DNA of 64,000 nucleotides from Silene latifolia (taxonomy: Eukaryota > Streptophyta > Magnoliopsida > Caryophyllales > Caryophyllaceae): positions 84,692,120 to 84,756,119 of the forward strand of contig NC_133535.1 of NCBI RefSeq assembly GCF_048544455.1, given 5' to 3'. A program made the translations under genes and the position numbers. Below are positions 50,201 through 60,760 of the stretch, piece by piece. How positions within the stretch are numbered: position 1 is the first letter of the stretch; the number at the start of each line of letters is the position of its first letter. The notes under the pieces are model-generated. The model saw only the letters and a program-made list of their open reading frames with translations, was not told the DNA's origin and made no database searches.

Positions 50201-53200
50201 AAATGAAAATATGCTGAAATTCATAGTGACTGCTTGGTGGGTACGGGTATGGGAATTGCTTGGTGGGTACGGGTACGGGGGAGCCTATATCCAGCACCGC
50301 CCCGCCCCGCCCCGATGACATCCCTAGATCTTAGACAAAATGACAAGTTCGAGTCAGAATGGAACATTAGACCCCAACTAACAATAACATAGAGAGTAAA
50401 TAGAAGTGTTGACGTGTAGATGTCATTAAAAATGTATGGTTTGCTTAATCCAGATAAACCACCAAATAGCCAAACGAACTATCTTCCTAACTCCGCCGAT
50501 CCAATTCTTTTCCATCGTCTTCGAGTCTGAAAGACTATCTTTCGCCTAGCAAGGGTAAACCTAACTTAAGCCGAAAAGAGACAAGGAAAAATGGCACAAA
50601 AAATATCATAATAATAGAGTCAATTTCTGCCGTGAGAAGAACTGCTTCTTTCTTGCTTAATAGTGGGGCTCCCATTCACCAACGCAGGCTAAAAGTGCTC
50701 TCCGAACCGTGCAAGATAGTAACCTACCACACGGCTCTCAAACCCAACCTATGGTGAATCCCGCGAGAGAAAGTAAAAGATCCGCATCCTTTGCCCGAGA
50801 TGCTCCTCCCGGCCGATCAAGCTGCGAACTGATCGTAATAGGCTTAGCTTTAAGCCGATCATTCGGTTCAGATAAGTCAAGACCCTTCACTCGGTTCGCA
50901 CAGGTGAAAAAAAGAAGATTAATGGGTTCTTCAACTTCAACACACAAAGAACACTAGGCTAGCCAAAGCGAAGTTTTTCCCCTTAACTATGTCTGAAATT
51001 TAACACGACACTTTTTTTAGCAAAGAAACAAGCTTCTGTGGACGCTTGCACATCTAATTTAGAGCAGAGGGGAAGCCACAAAAGATAGGCTTTTCTACAA
51101 GATTGGAGAAACTCCTCCCATAGAAAAGTCCTAAGTTATCATCATGCAACCAAATTATCACGACATTTCCTTGAGAAACAATTTCAACAAAAGAAAGGAA
51201 CTCCGCTAGCCTCAAAATGAAGGTTCTCCCAAGTCCCAATCATTAAGGGGCTTCAAAAACTGTACACCTCTTGATCCCACAAATAACAAATGGTGGCCCA
51301 TCCAAGAATTCATTCACAATAACATCTTTGCGAGGAGCAGTTTGGAAAAAGTCCTAAATTTGGATTCCCAAAGGTAAATCCCCACGCCAAACGCCATGCC
51401 TTACAAAAATTATGACTCCATTTTCAACCCTAGAGTGAATGGAGAATAAAAAAATTCAAACTTGTAATTTCTATGATTTTTTTCTCACCTTCAAATACTT
51501 TCTGTCAACTTTTACAAAAATATTTTGAGTGGCAAGAAGTGTCTCAGGAGTTAGGGAAATTGGTACTGGAATGTAAAGGGCAAATAAAAACTTGATTAAT
51601 GAACAAATCGCGTGACAACCAGACTTCCTTGGAGGGTATTTTGACCCTTGTATTTACTCTAGCTGACATGAAATTCCTCCCATCGTAAAGCGAATCAAAA
51701 TTATCTCTTGTTCTTGGCAAAGAAGAGACAAGATATTCTTCGAGAGTTTTGCTTTTTTTGTTTGTATCCCCAAATAATGATTTTTCCCGGAGAATTCTTT
51801 CATCTCATTGCATCCTTTTAAATTCTTGCTTATAATACAGTAAAAGGAATACAAACCATAATTAAATGATAATAGGCTAGTTAATAGAATACGGGCAGAG
51901 AGAGGGAGTCGTTGAGCCATGACATAAATAGTAAAATGTGGGTGTGAAGGTGGGTCTCGTATATTGTAGCGATTCGTCAGGAGTCTGAACATTAGACAGA
52001 GGATAAAGTGCAAAAACTACTAATGTCTGAACTGAAAGTTAAAAATAAAAAAAATAAAAAAAATTTAAGACTCGTTTTGGTTGGGATAAAGATAGCCTAC
52101 TGTGTTTAAAGGAGGCAAGGACATTAGAGAGTTACTACTTCTATTTATGGCACATTACTTTAAGAAGACATGACACACTCAAAAGCTTCAGAATTAAGAT
52201 GAACAAGGAAATCACAGTTTAGTAACATTATAAGGGTAGACACAAGTCACAGAGTAATGCATCCAAGAAAGCATTTAGGTATTAGAATTTAAAATTTCAA
52301 TTGAATGTATGTATAATTACTTTAACTTACCTTCCTTACCTTTTTTAAAAAATTACTGCTATAAATTAATATTCATGAATCTAATTTCTATAAAAAGAAA
52401 AGAAAAAATGTGTGTTACGACTTTTATACCTATGAGTTCATATCAACCTTTTTTTCACGTTTCCCTTCTCTTATCATTTTGGGTTTTAAGGCTCTCATGT
52501 TATTGTTGTGGTAAGTATAACGTGTGAGAAGACAGCTCAAAAACATTCAGAACACTGCTCCCCTCGCCTCTTCTTGACACTGTTGTTTTGCACACGGCTT
52601 AGAAACCCTGGAGTTCAACTTCGGTGACCATTTCTACCACGACTGACTTTACAAGATATCACTCGATAAAGGAAGACACAACCTAAGGTTCCCATGTTGT
52701 TAGCTTCCACTTCTGCACTGTTCACCACTTTCACTGCCTAAATCTAGATGATCTTTAACCCACCATGATAAGCAAACTCTTCGAAAGCAGAACACAAGAG
52801 CTCAGTTTTCTATCAACGCTCAGCATTTTACTACACTAAAATTTGGTGCTGAGATATACCGTATCAAACCTCCCTTTCTTTTGATCATGTCTTACATCTC
52901 ATATCTATATACTCGTACGATGCATATAGCCGTTGAGAATGATCGAACTTAATCATAGACCACTAAACAGCAGTTGAGGACAACCTGAGAAGAAGAATTC
53001 TACCTACAAACCCCATCCAATTTCCACAAATCAGCGTTGGTCATCAATTTCATAGTCTATCACTACAGAGTTTTCACATCTATAACAAATACTCCCACGC
53101 ACTAATAAATCCCTACGATCCTGGATTCAAGTATGCCGTATCGCTCATTCCAGCTATAGGCAATTGGCTGACAACTATCAGTACTTATACATACTTTCAG

Positions 53201-54241
53201 TGATTGTACTCAACAATTAAGACAATGAACTTTGGTTGACAATTAGCAGCACAAGTGATCCAACTTTGCAAGCATTTCATGTTTGCTACTCCTTGGGTTT
53301 CGGAAGATAGTTTAGTATGATATGTAAACTATTTGCGGAGATAGAGGGAGTATTAGTGAAGGTATACAATGAGGTTACAATGAGAATACATTGTTTGGAA
53401 ATGACATTTAAATCACACTATAACTTTAACAATGATATTTCAGATCAAAGTACTCCCTATGTGGCGGTCATTTGTTTACCAATTCCATTTATGAGTGCCC
53501 GATTCATTTGTTTAGCTTTTTCATATTGAGAGTATATTTGAAGGGTAATTTGATCATCTAGTAATCTATTGTCCAGTAGTCACTAAATAACACCACCCAC
53601 AAATTGGCCCCTCCCCTCTCCTTGGTCTTGGTGCCAAAAACCAAAGGTACACAAATGACCGGGAGCGAGGGAGTGTATGGTTTGCATCATAATCCGAAGC
53701 TTAAAGTAGAAGATAGAAATACTCACATAACATAATCCAAGGCAGAAAGGTCAAGTAATGTTTGACGGCCGAAACAAGTGACAGAAACATCCAACAAAAC
53801 ATTAACAATCTCCCTCTTCAAATCCCAATTATCACACCCAACAATCTTCAAAACCAAACCCTTTAAAATCACCCTATCATTACAAATCATTTCATTCACC
53901 TCAATCGAAACCAGGGACAAATACCCAATAATTTTAACCACTGTTCCAATGATATCGCGGCAAATCATCATAAGCGGAATCAATGCAATGAGGGTGTTGA
54001 GGTGGGTTCGTAGAAATGATGATGAACATTGTTGTACCATATCAAGGAGTTTGGTGGAGCATGATTTTAGTATGGGTATTGATGATGGGTTTTGCGGGTT
54101 TTTGAGGGCGGAAACAAGTGTAGGAACCAGATATTTTAGGTTTCTACTGACGGTCAATTGTGATTTTAAATGCCATTGCTGGGTTTTTGAGGTTTTTGAT
54201 TCTGATCTTGTTGCTGTCTCCTTCTCTGGTTTCATCTCCAT
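44201..54241 (-). CDS. JmjC/cupin oxygenase, RIOX (NO66/MINA53)-like
   Basis: Three minus-strand exons join in phase: 54241-53727, 49221-47965 and 44795-44201, all with GT-AG introns, coding for 788 residues. Exon 1 encodes a leucine-rich helical region (LKYLVPTLVSALKNP, later LLDVSVTCFGRQTLLDLSAL). Exon 2 holds the cupin/JmjC core: GANLYITPSDSQGL, the Fe(II) motif His496-Cys-Asp498, CQLRGTKVWNVFPKP, and GDVLYIPRGFAHEA with His559 as the third ligand. Exon 3 begins EWEGFAHVALHSW and ends in a helical tail. RIOX enzymes are 2-oxoglutarate oxygenases that hydroxylate ribosomal-protein histidines and may act on histones, in nucleus or nucleolus. All key residues are present, so it looks functional. 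The start at 54241 is chosen because it opens MEMKPEKE after a TATA box; the frame stays open further upstream. Confidence 0.85.
44796..47601 (-). other. Intron 2 of the oxygenase gene, main part
   Basis: The 3.17-kb intron 2 spans 47964-44796. This part is AT-rich with no coding sequence. A 27-bp direct repeat starting ACACAACCAAATTGAAGTGC recurs at about 46674 and 46756. An ACTCCCTCTATTTTTTAGC motif near 45699 recalls a Stowaway end, but no matching partner was found. Confidence 0.6.
47602..47901 (-). CDS. Small membrane protein ORF inside intron 2
   Basis: An intronless 99-residue frame begins MALVDVICFVLYAPLIGISY, 64 bp inside the host gene's second intron and on the same strand. It has two or three predicted membrane segments (residues about 5-30, 42-72, 75-95) with a TRRWELD loop between the first two. 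It ends with SFLTGGG. The balanced composition and ordered hydrophobic blocks suggest a real protein rather than chance. The family was not recognised. It could be an independent nested gene, a retrocopy, or an alternative exon. Confidence 0.45.
   Translation of the reverse strand: MALVDVICFVLYAPLIGISYSAFGLVATAFTRRWELDSSLIVYRVLFVSVLSPIAAFSCCILYATMSCILGPGLSIFQYLIRKLSSLWLFLMSFLTGGG
49345..49736. mobile_element. MITE-like element, TCAGGGGCRAACCCA ends
   Basis: The left end reads TCAGGGGCAAACCCAGG and the reversed right end TCAGGGGCGAACCCAC, about 390 bp apart, in intron 1. Inside is a tRNA-like TTTTACCACTGAACCACAAG. Such CAGGGGCGGACCCA-ended repeats are common in plants. The target duplication is unclear. 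Confidence 0.6.
49966..50326. mobile_element. hAT-type MITE with 8-bp target duplication
   Basis: This 361-bp element has ends TAGGGATGTCAGCGGGGCGG and, reversed, TAGGGATGTCATCGGGGCGG. It is flanked by perfect 8-bp copies of GATCTTAG (49958-49965 and 50327-50334). It is rich in GGGTACGGGTA words and has no coding capacity. The 8-bp duplication fits the hAT superfamily. It sits in intron 1 of the oxygenase gene. Confidence 0.88.
50620..50990 (-). other. Nuclear copy of mitochondrial DNA with group II intron
   Basis: The base composition is higher in GC than its surroundings. On the minus strand the sequence contains a complete group II intron domain V (50704-50737), followed by sequence in the position of domain VI. 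The upstream part includes GGCCGGGAGGAGCATCTCGG and CGAACCGAGTGAAGGGTC, of the style of plant mitochondrial introns. It is a NUMT inserted in intron 1 of the oxygenase gene, in the sense orientation. The exact mitochondrial intron was not identified; edges are approximate. Confidence 0.6.
50704..50737 (-). ncRNA. Group II intron domain V
   Basis: On the minus strand there are 34 nt, the family's standard length, starting GAGCCGTGTGGTAGG and ending CTTGCACGGTTC. Stem GAGCCGTG/CACGGTTC carries the AGC catalytic triad; the inner stem closes on a 4-nt loop. It is a relic within a mitochondrial-DNA insert. Confidence 0.75.
50991..53450 (-). other. Intron 1 of the oxygenase gene, remainder
   Basis: Intron 1 spans 53726-49222 (4.5 kb). 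This part has no recognised gene. 51040-51400 has a moderately coding-like minus strand (WLHDDNLGLFYGRSFSN) that may be a decayed transposon or captured fragment but matches no family I can name. Confidence 0.5.
53453..53675. mobile_element. Stowaway-like MITE
   Basis: The left end CTCCCTATGTGGCGGTCATT and the reversed right end CACTCCCTCGCTCCCGGTCA both run into GGTCATTTGTNTACC. TA dinucleotides lie on both sides (53451-53452 and 53676-53677). About 223 bp, non-coding. This fits Tc1/mariner-derived Stowaway MITEs. It lies 51 bp inside intron 1, next to exon 1. Confidence 0.75.
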
Positions 54242-54317
54242 GGAAGAGATTGAGATTGAGTTGGGTCTTTTCTCGCACACGAGAGGATTTAAAACTGAAA
54301 ATAAACAGATGGCTTTT

Positions 54318-54326
54318 TCTATATAG
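54318..54326 (-). promoter_or_regulatory. TATA box of the oxygenase gene
   Basis: CTATATAGA on the minus strand lies about 77 bp upstream of the chosen ATG at 54241. This supports that start over the longer open frame. Confidence 0.45.
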
Positions 54327-54399
54327 TTGTTTCCATGCGCGCGGAGTCCCAAGGACCATATCCGTCTATATTGAAAATATCTAGATTGCATATAACTTA

Positions 54400-55356
54400 G
54401 AAAGGGTGGTTGTATAATTATTGTTTACTCAACATTTATCTTGGGTACAATTTTTAAGGTAACAATTGATAATAACATTGATAATAACGACTCTTACCCT
54501 ATAGATACAAAAGTTTAATTAACAATTGATAATACTCCTCTAGAATTTAAGAGAACAAAAAAATGTTCATGTGACTATAGATACAAAAGTTTAATTAATT
54601 TACACAATCAAAGGTTGTTTGGCTTTCGACCTTTCTTACTCTAATGTATTTAGTTTAAAGACATCATACACGTGTCTTTCTTCGTTAAGAATGTTGAGCT
54701 CCTCTTTTCCATAATAATCCTCAAATATCAGGTGCTGATATTCCCATATCAAAGTGTCAATTTTGGGTTTCCCATTTTCTTCCACCTCCATGAGAGCTTT
54801 CTTTTCTTTCATTACAGCCTATAGGGCATATACTCGGTTTCCTCAACAATATCTGCAGCATATTGCATCTCTAAGCTCTCAACCTGAATCTCGTTGTTGA
54901 GCCATGGTACTGCATTCTGGAGCTTCATCCACATCAGTTAGAAGCCAACTCGACAGCGGTATTGCATATCACAAGGCAATTAGGAAACGTGGCATGTTGA
55001 TCATCGCCTCAGACATGTTACCTGTTAAACACGTGGTCTTCTTCGTTCACTGTTAATAAGCTCTTCATAAATGTTTGGGCTGACTTCCATTAAGGAAGTG
55101 AGGATGACAATTAAGGTTTTCAAAGCCACCAAAAAAACAAGCCAGCCAGAAACATTAAAAAATGTGCAGTTTAGTATATGAATAATCACAAGGATATCCA
55201 ATTAAAAATGTTAAAAAAACAAGCCAACCACCACCGTAGATACTAAACAGATACAAATAATCAAAAGGATATCCACTAATTTCATAATTAGTACTACCCA
55301 GCAAATACTACAAAAAACACTAAACTTTACCCGAAAAATTACAAGAAATGACATAC
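54400..55356. other. Intergenic; unidentified coding-like stretch
   Basis: AT-rich. On the minus strand 54960-54640 has stretches that read protein-like (PWLNNEIQVESLEMQYAADI, and further on DTLIWEYQHLIFEDYYGKEE), interrupted by stops. No family was recognised; it may be a pseudogene remnant. Confidence 0.3.
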
Positions 55357-55737
55357 CCAGAAACAAGGTCTGATCTTTTCATTTGTAACCCGATGAAAAT
55401 GTGTAGACTCATTAGCTAGTACTTCCGCTAGTCAAATCCTAACAACACATTATTTCAAAATGCTTCACATAAAGATGGGACCATGGCATTCGAATTTGAA
55501 GGGAGGTAGTAACGATTGAAGTAAAAACAATTAATAATGAAGCTTAAGCTTTTGACATATCAAAACGGTGAAATGATAGTATCTCCAAAATGAGCCCTAA
55601 AGTTCGACAGTAAACATACCTGCTCTGCCAAAAAGGAAATCCCATGATGATTTGCCATTTCATAAGTTTCACCAAGAATGGATTGAACGGCTTCCAAGTG
55701 TGTTGATACACATAGTATATAGAGATTGCCCACGATG
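55357..55737 (-). pseudogene. OSBP-related protein (ORP3-like) pseudogene fragment
   Basis: The minus-strand exon 55737-55620 has clean AG and GT borders and encodes [19 protein letters not shown]. After one missing base it continues in another frame as [19 protein letters not shown]. This is the sterol-binding ORD of plant ORP3-type OSBP-related proteins. A second, weaker block (about 55432-55357) resembles the following SAGHAENEHF exon at DNA level. No further exons were found, so it is a host-derived pseudogene fragment. Confidence 0.65.
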
Positions 55738-55749
55738 CTGCAGAAAATG

Positions 55750-57530
55750 ACAGGAATATTAGCCTTTCAGTTGGGTGATAAATGTATAAGACACAAACTC
55801 AAAGAAAAAGCGTGCTCGTCTTTTTGCTGTTATATTCAATTTTTAGTAGGTGAGATTCATGATAAAAATTGCTCAATTTGTTATTTGCTTTACTATGAAA
55901 ACGTGCTTCAATGTAATACAATGAATAGAAGAAAATGTCGAACAGTTCATCGGTTAGCCTTAACAAAGTTCTAGTTCTCTTTTTAACGCTTTCGATATCA
56001 TTCTGAAATCGAGCCAAACATGGGTGAATCGATGGGCCTGTTGCGGGTGTTGCCTTACTTGCTATTACAAGATAAAGGCGGTTTCCACCAGCAGGTCTAT
56101 AGGCTATCAAAAACTTGTTAGTGGTTGAGTAAGCTCACATTTCTTCAATAAATAATGTTTATTTCAACCCTTATTTGAATACCAAGTGTTGTGCTGAAGG
56201 AAAGAAGAGAGGGAGGGGATAAGTTCTTCCAATCTTTGACACTGAGTATGATGGAAATGATTCCAGTTTTTTCATTATCGCTGTAAAAACTAAATTTAAA
56301 ATCGAGTGAATAGGGGGAAAATGGTGTCTGGGAATGGAATAGCGAAGGTTTGGAGTATCCTTCAATGAATTTACTACCAGAAACACTATGATCATCTTCA
56401 TCACTAAGCATATACAAAGTATATCTTATTAAAAAACTCTCCCAAAATCAACAACTAAAAGAAAAATTAAAACCAGATGAATAGTCTGACTTACTTGTAA
56501 CTCCGACTTTCCTGTGGCGATATTTTGTTGTATGAGGAATGTGGAATACCGGACTCCAGCCCTTGCGAAACACATACCAAACACATTATAACAGCAAGAA
56601 AATTTAATTAAAATGATGAACTTAAAATTTGCAAGGGAAACAATACCTTAAACCAAGAAATCCTCTTGTAGTTATGGCTGTTCTATCCGATCGTCCTTCG
56701 AGGTGGTTGGGTATAATCACCTACAAACGACACCGTTGATGCCTATCCCCACCTATACGAGCATAAACGTTAAATAGAGAACCAAGTAGAGAACCAAGAA
56801 GGTCAATCTCCTCTAACCGTCGAAGAATCAAGAGCCATTGTTCATCGCCTCTCTTTTCACTTTACCGTATCAACTTACCCCAAATTTTAATGACAGTGAA
56901 AGGCGATACGAAAAGGGAAAAAATAAACAAACTAATATGTCAACAGTAAAGCTAGGGAAATACATACTCAACTCAAAAGATAAATAATTAGACAGAGCAT
57001 CTCTGTTTGTTTATGACTGCTTCCAGCATTGAGGGACTGGGGTTCCGTCGTCTTGAACAACCTGTATCCAAATATATATATATATATAAGTAACAACCAT
57101 ATTAAGAGAAAACTTGAACTTTAGCCTAATCTAACAAATAGACCAGATTAGTAGGGAAACAATAGTAAACAATCAAATGAATTTCAACACTATTAAGACC
57201 CCCAAAAACTGCCTGTATAAAAACATATCAAATGAGAACCACAAATTACTTCTTTGTACTCCAATATGGTCTCAAATTAAAATCCACTTTTGCCCAAGAT
57301 AAGGCGATAAAACATAATAACTGTCTTATGATCAATTGAGTTGGAGTAATAGATGCTCAAGCAGGAGACTTAGGAGACTTGGGAGACAAAGCAAGCATCT
57401 AGATTATTACACAGTTCAGTTGCATAAGCTAAATTCATGTCTGCCAAAGTCCCTTAAGAGAATATGTAGCTTTCATCTATTTCTATTAGCACAAGAACTT
57501 GGAGAACCACACATAATCAAACAACAAGGT
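55750..57530. other. Intergenic, no gene recognised
   Basis: AT-rich with short frames only. A minus-strand exon-like piece near 57065-57015 (acceptor GATACAG, then VQDDGTPVPQCWKQS and a stop) and a frame at 56110-55900 (SIHPCLARFQNDIESVKKRT) could be remnants of genes, but neither is identifiable. Confidence 0.35.
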
Positions 57531-58017
57531 TGATAAGTGCATAATTTACATACTTTTACCCCTCATTTTAGCTCGATTTCTATTGTTCGTCGTACCTTAA
57601 TTAGTTTATATTTGAGCTAATCTTGTGTTCTAGGTGTATTGTTGTGTTTGTTACGGTTTTGTAGGAATCTAAGCATTTAGAGGCTTTTTCCTATCATTTT
57701 ATACACCAAGTTCACTAAGCTAAACAAGACCAAGTGTTGGACTAAGAATGGAGCATTGGATTGGGTTTTGCATGGAGAAATTGATGGATTAATATGTATA
57801 ATGCAAATGTTGCCAACAATCGAAGTCAAAGCCCAATGTTCAAATCCAAGTCAAGGTGGAAAGCATAAGATTCCAACATGCTTAGGATGCTTTTTGGGAG
57901 CTCTAAAGATGTTAGATGGAGCATTTACCCGGGTGCATTAAGGGTCATTAATCACGCACTTAGGATTCCTCAAGCAATTAAGTGAGGAATTAAGCGAAAA
58001 TACCCGGAAACACACGA

Positions 58018-58049
58018 CCCCGATCGGGGCCACCCAACCCCGATCGGGG
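58018..58049. promoter_or_regulatory. Two CCCCGATCGGGG palindromes upstream of TATA
   Basis: Perfect 12-bp palindromes start at 58018 and 58038, 20 bp apart. The second ends 40 bp before the TATA box. They share the CGATCG core and the spacing of the sites in the nested Ty3 LTR. Confidence 0.75.
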
Positions 58050-58089
58050 CCGCATGCATCTCGAATGTTTACGTTTCTTCTTCCTCTCC

Positions 58090-58097
58090 TATAAATA
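58090..58097 (+). promoter_or_regulatory. LTR TATA box within an inverted repeat
   Basis: TATAAATA is framed exactly by CCTCTCC and GGAGAGG, a 7-bp inverted repeat. It is the probable LTR core promoter. Confidence 0.65.
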
Positions 58098-59078
58098 GGA
58101 GAGGTGTTCCAAGGTCTTAGCATCCAATTTTTACGTCTCACTTTTGTTCTTCATAACCTTAAGCAATATAATCTCTCAATAGTTTTCATATTAGTTTACA
58201 AATTAGTTAATCTTGTAGTTCTTAAACATTTGGTTCTAAGTTATTTCAAGCTTTTGGTTATACATTGTTCTTCCATACAAGTTCTCTACTTTTAAGGTAT
58301 TTCTACTTATAGTTTATATCACTACATTTCTATTTTAGTTTATACATAGTTTATAATTAAATAATTTGTTTAGATTCCTTTAGTTTATTTCCTCCACATG
58401 TTAAATCAATTAGTTTATATAAATCATACAATTATGTTTAGCATTTCTTATAATTTAGTTTGCAATTTACACCTTAACATGAGTAGCTAATTTCCTTAGT
58501 CTAAGGGCTAGGGGAGCCATGCAATAATCAAATATGTAACATGATAAAATAGGTTAATAATAATATTGTTCATATTGCTTCTATCACATGTTTGCATCGT
58601 CACGTTTAATCTTTGTTTAAGGCCTTATTCAAATGATTAAGTTTGTTCATTCATTCTATAAGTCGAGAGGCACGGAATTGAATTAGACTAAGCATGTATA
58701 GTAGGAAGACCTAGTCATGGACGAGAGTTTCTCTAGGACCCGGTCTATGGTTGATGCTAATGCCGCAAGGTGGGTATCTTTAAGCCTAAGCAATTGACAA
58801 TGTTATTAGTACCGAATTTATCATAATCATATGTTTACTTTTGCATGTGTGACCCGAACCCCTTAGACTCTCTTTTATTATATAATTTACATCATTATTG
58901 TTATTAATCACCAAACAACCAAACCAACCCAAATCGTAATCGACCTTGATAAAAATATACCCATAGCAATTCACGAAGTGATTCCCGTTTCCTTGTGTTC
59001 GACCCCTATTACTACATTAAATTGTGTCTAGGGTATAAATATTATCTTTGTATAGGTGTGCGATAGCCTATCAAATTT

Positions 59079-59096
59079 TGGCGCCGTTGCCGGGGA
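59079..59096 (+). other. Primer-binding site, Athila type
   Basis: TGGCGCCGTTGCCGGGGA lies five bases after the LTR, the characteristic Athila-lineage primer site (tRNA-Asp type). Confidence 0.88.
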
Positions 59097-59207
59097 AACG
59101 GTTTTATTGCTTTTTGAATTGTCGATTTTTATCTCGTTTTCCTTTGTCTTGGGGAACACTTGTTCCTTGAGACCGTTACTTATCATTTTCCTAGAGATTG
59201 TTGTCTT

Positions 59208-60518
59208 ATGCCCAGGTCCTCTCGTAGTGGAGAATTGCTTTCACCGGATTCCGAACCCGAGAAAACCTTTAGGAGAAGACGACGTTTTTGGAAGGAAGTG
59301 AAAGAAGCCACTTCTCCCATACAAGTTGAAAGTGCTAAAAAGTCTTACTTAGACGATCTAGAGGTTCTTGAAGAGGAGGAGGTTTCAAGTTCATCACCAC
59401 CACCACCATCACCATCTACTACCAAAAAGATGGTGAAACTTTCCGATCACTCAAAGCCCACAGCGGCCATGCTTCCGGCCGGAATCACAACCACTCAAAT
59501 CACCGCGCCGGAATTCGAGATCAAACCGGCTTTCATTAGCCTTGTGGAGAGGAAGCAATTTGGAGGAAGTCCTTTGGAGGATCCCAATTTGCATGTGCAA
59601 AACTTTTGTGACTATTGCTCCATGATTCGTCAAACGGGCATCACCCAAGCCCAAATAAGGGAAATACTTTTCCCTTTCTCTTTGAAGGACAAGGCCAAGC
59701 TTTGGATCAATAGCCTTGACCGCACCACCTTGGGAATCACCAATTGGGAGACATTGGCTCTTGCTTTCTATCAAAAGTTTTTTCCACCGGAGAAAACTCA
59801 AACTTTGAGGAGCCAAATTACCGGATTCCGTCAACAAGCTCTTGAGAGCTTATATGAAGTTTGGGAGAGGTACAAAGAGCTTCAAAGGCAATGCCCACAT
59901 CATGGGCTAGATGATTGGTTTCTAGCAATAACATTCTATAATGGATGTTGTGCCGAGTCCCGAAGGATTCTTGATTCCGCCAACAATGGGCGGTTTGATC
60001 AAATTGACACCGACCTTGCTCATGCCACGATCGAATCTATGGCGGTCCATGATGCCCAATATGTCAATTCCCGAGTTGTGCCATCCAAAGGTAAAGAAGA
60101 ATCCTCCAACAACTCCGTTTTGCTAGCTCAAATTGCCTTGCTCCAACAACAATTGGTGGAAAGAGATGCTAAAGATTCCATTCAACAACTCAATGTCGTG
60201 TCTTCAACAAGCCAAATCATTGTTTGTGATGGTTGCGGAGGTGCGGGTCATTATGCCGCTCATTTCCGAGCTCCTATTGAAGAGGTAAATGCTTTTCAAG
60301 CTTTTAGACAAAGTTCATATCCACCGGGTACATTTTCCAACACTTATAACCCGAATTCAAAATTTCATCCGAACTTGTCTTACACTAGCAACAATGTGCT
60401 TAACCCTCAACCCCCACCACAACAAAATGCCTATGTTCCTCAACAACAAAAATATATCCCTCCACCGGGTTATCAAAATCAACAAAGGCCCCCACAAAAT
60501 ACCCAACAAAACAATTAA
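59208..60518 (+). CDS. Athila-type Gag
   Basis: The open frame from the ATG at 59208 (MPRSSRSGELLSPDSEPEKT) carries the retrotransposon gag domain (PF03732 style). Motifs include EFEIKPAFISLVERKQFGG, FPFSLKDKAKLWINSL, FYQKFFPPEKTQTLRSQI and ESLYEVWERYKELQRQCPHH. A zinc-knuckle-like CDGCGGAGHY block lies near the end, followed by a Gln/Pro/Asn-rich tail. It would form the element's particle. Confidence 0.85.
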   Translation: MPRSSRSGELLSPDSEPEKTFRRRRRFWKEVKEATSPIQVESAKKSYLDDLEVLEEEEVSSSSPPPPSPSTTKKMVKLSDHSKPTAAMLPAGITTTQITAPEFEIKPAFISLVERKQFGGSPLEDPNLHVQNFCDYCSMIRQTGITQAQIREILFPFSLKDKAKLWINSLDRTTLGITNWETLALAFYQKFFPPEKTQTLRSQITGFRQQALESLYEVWERYKELQRQCPHHGLDDWFLAITFYNGCCAESRRILDSANNGRFDQIDTDLAHATIESMAVHDAQYVNSRVVPSKGKEESSNNSVLLAQIALLQQQLVERDAKDSIQQLNVVSSTSQIIVCDGCGGAGHYAAHFRAPIEEVNAFQAFRQSSYPPGTFSNTYNPNSKFHPNLSYTSNNVLNPQPPPQQNAYVPQQQKYIPPPGYQNQQRPPQNTQQNN

Positions 60519-60760
60519 GGAGGTGGTAAGCTTGAGGGCATGATAGTCCAAATGCAAAGGGACTTGTTGGCTCAAATTCAAAAGAATGATCAAGCTCATA
60601 GTGCCGCGGTCAAGATGTTGGAACAACAAGTGGCTCAACTAGCCGCTTCTAATTCTCAAAGGAAGAATGGTCAACCACCTCCCCAAGGTGAGCAACCACA
60701 TGAAACTGTTAATTCTATTTCCTTGAGAAGTGGTTCAAGCTATGATGGGCCATCCATACT

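Larger units (their letters stand above)
57531..59073 (+). repeat. 5' LTR of the Athila-like element
   Basis: This 1543-bp LTR begins TGATAAGTGCATAATTTACA and ends AGCCTATCA, with TGATA/TATCA inverted ends. It contains two CCCCGATCGGGG palindromes and a TATA box. Confidence 0.88.

Noticed and set aside
53778-54326. 182-residue plus-strand frame
   Set aside because: It is antisense to exon 1 of the oxygenase gene, whose protein and splice sites are convincing.
59451-59837. Minus-strand 128-residue frame
   Set aside because: Shadow of the Athila-type gag on the plus strand.
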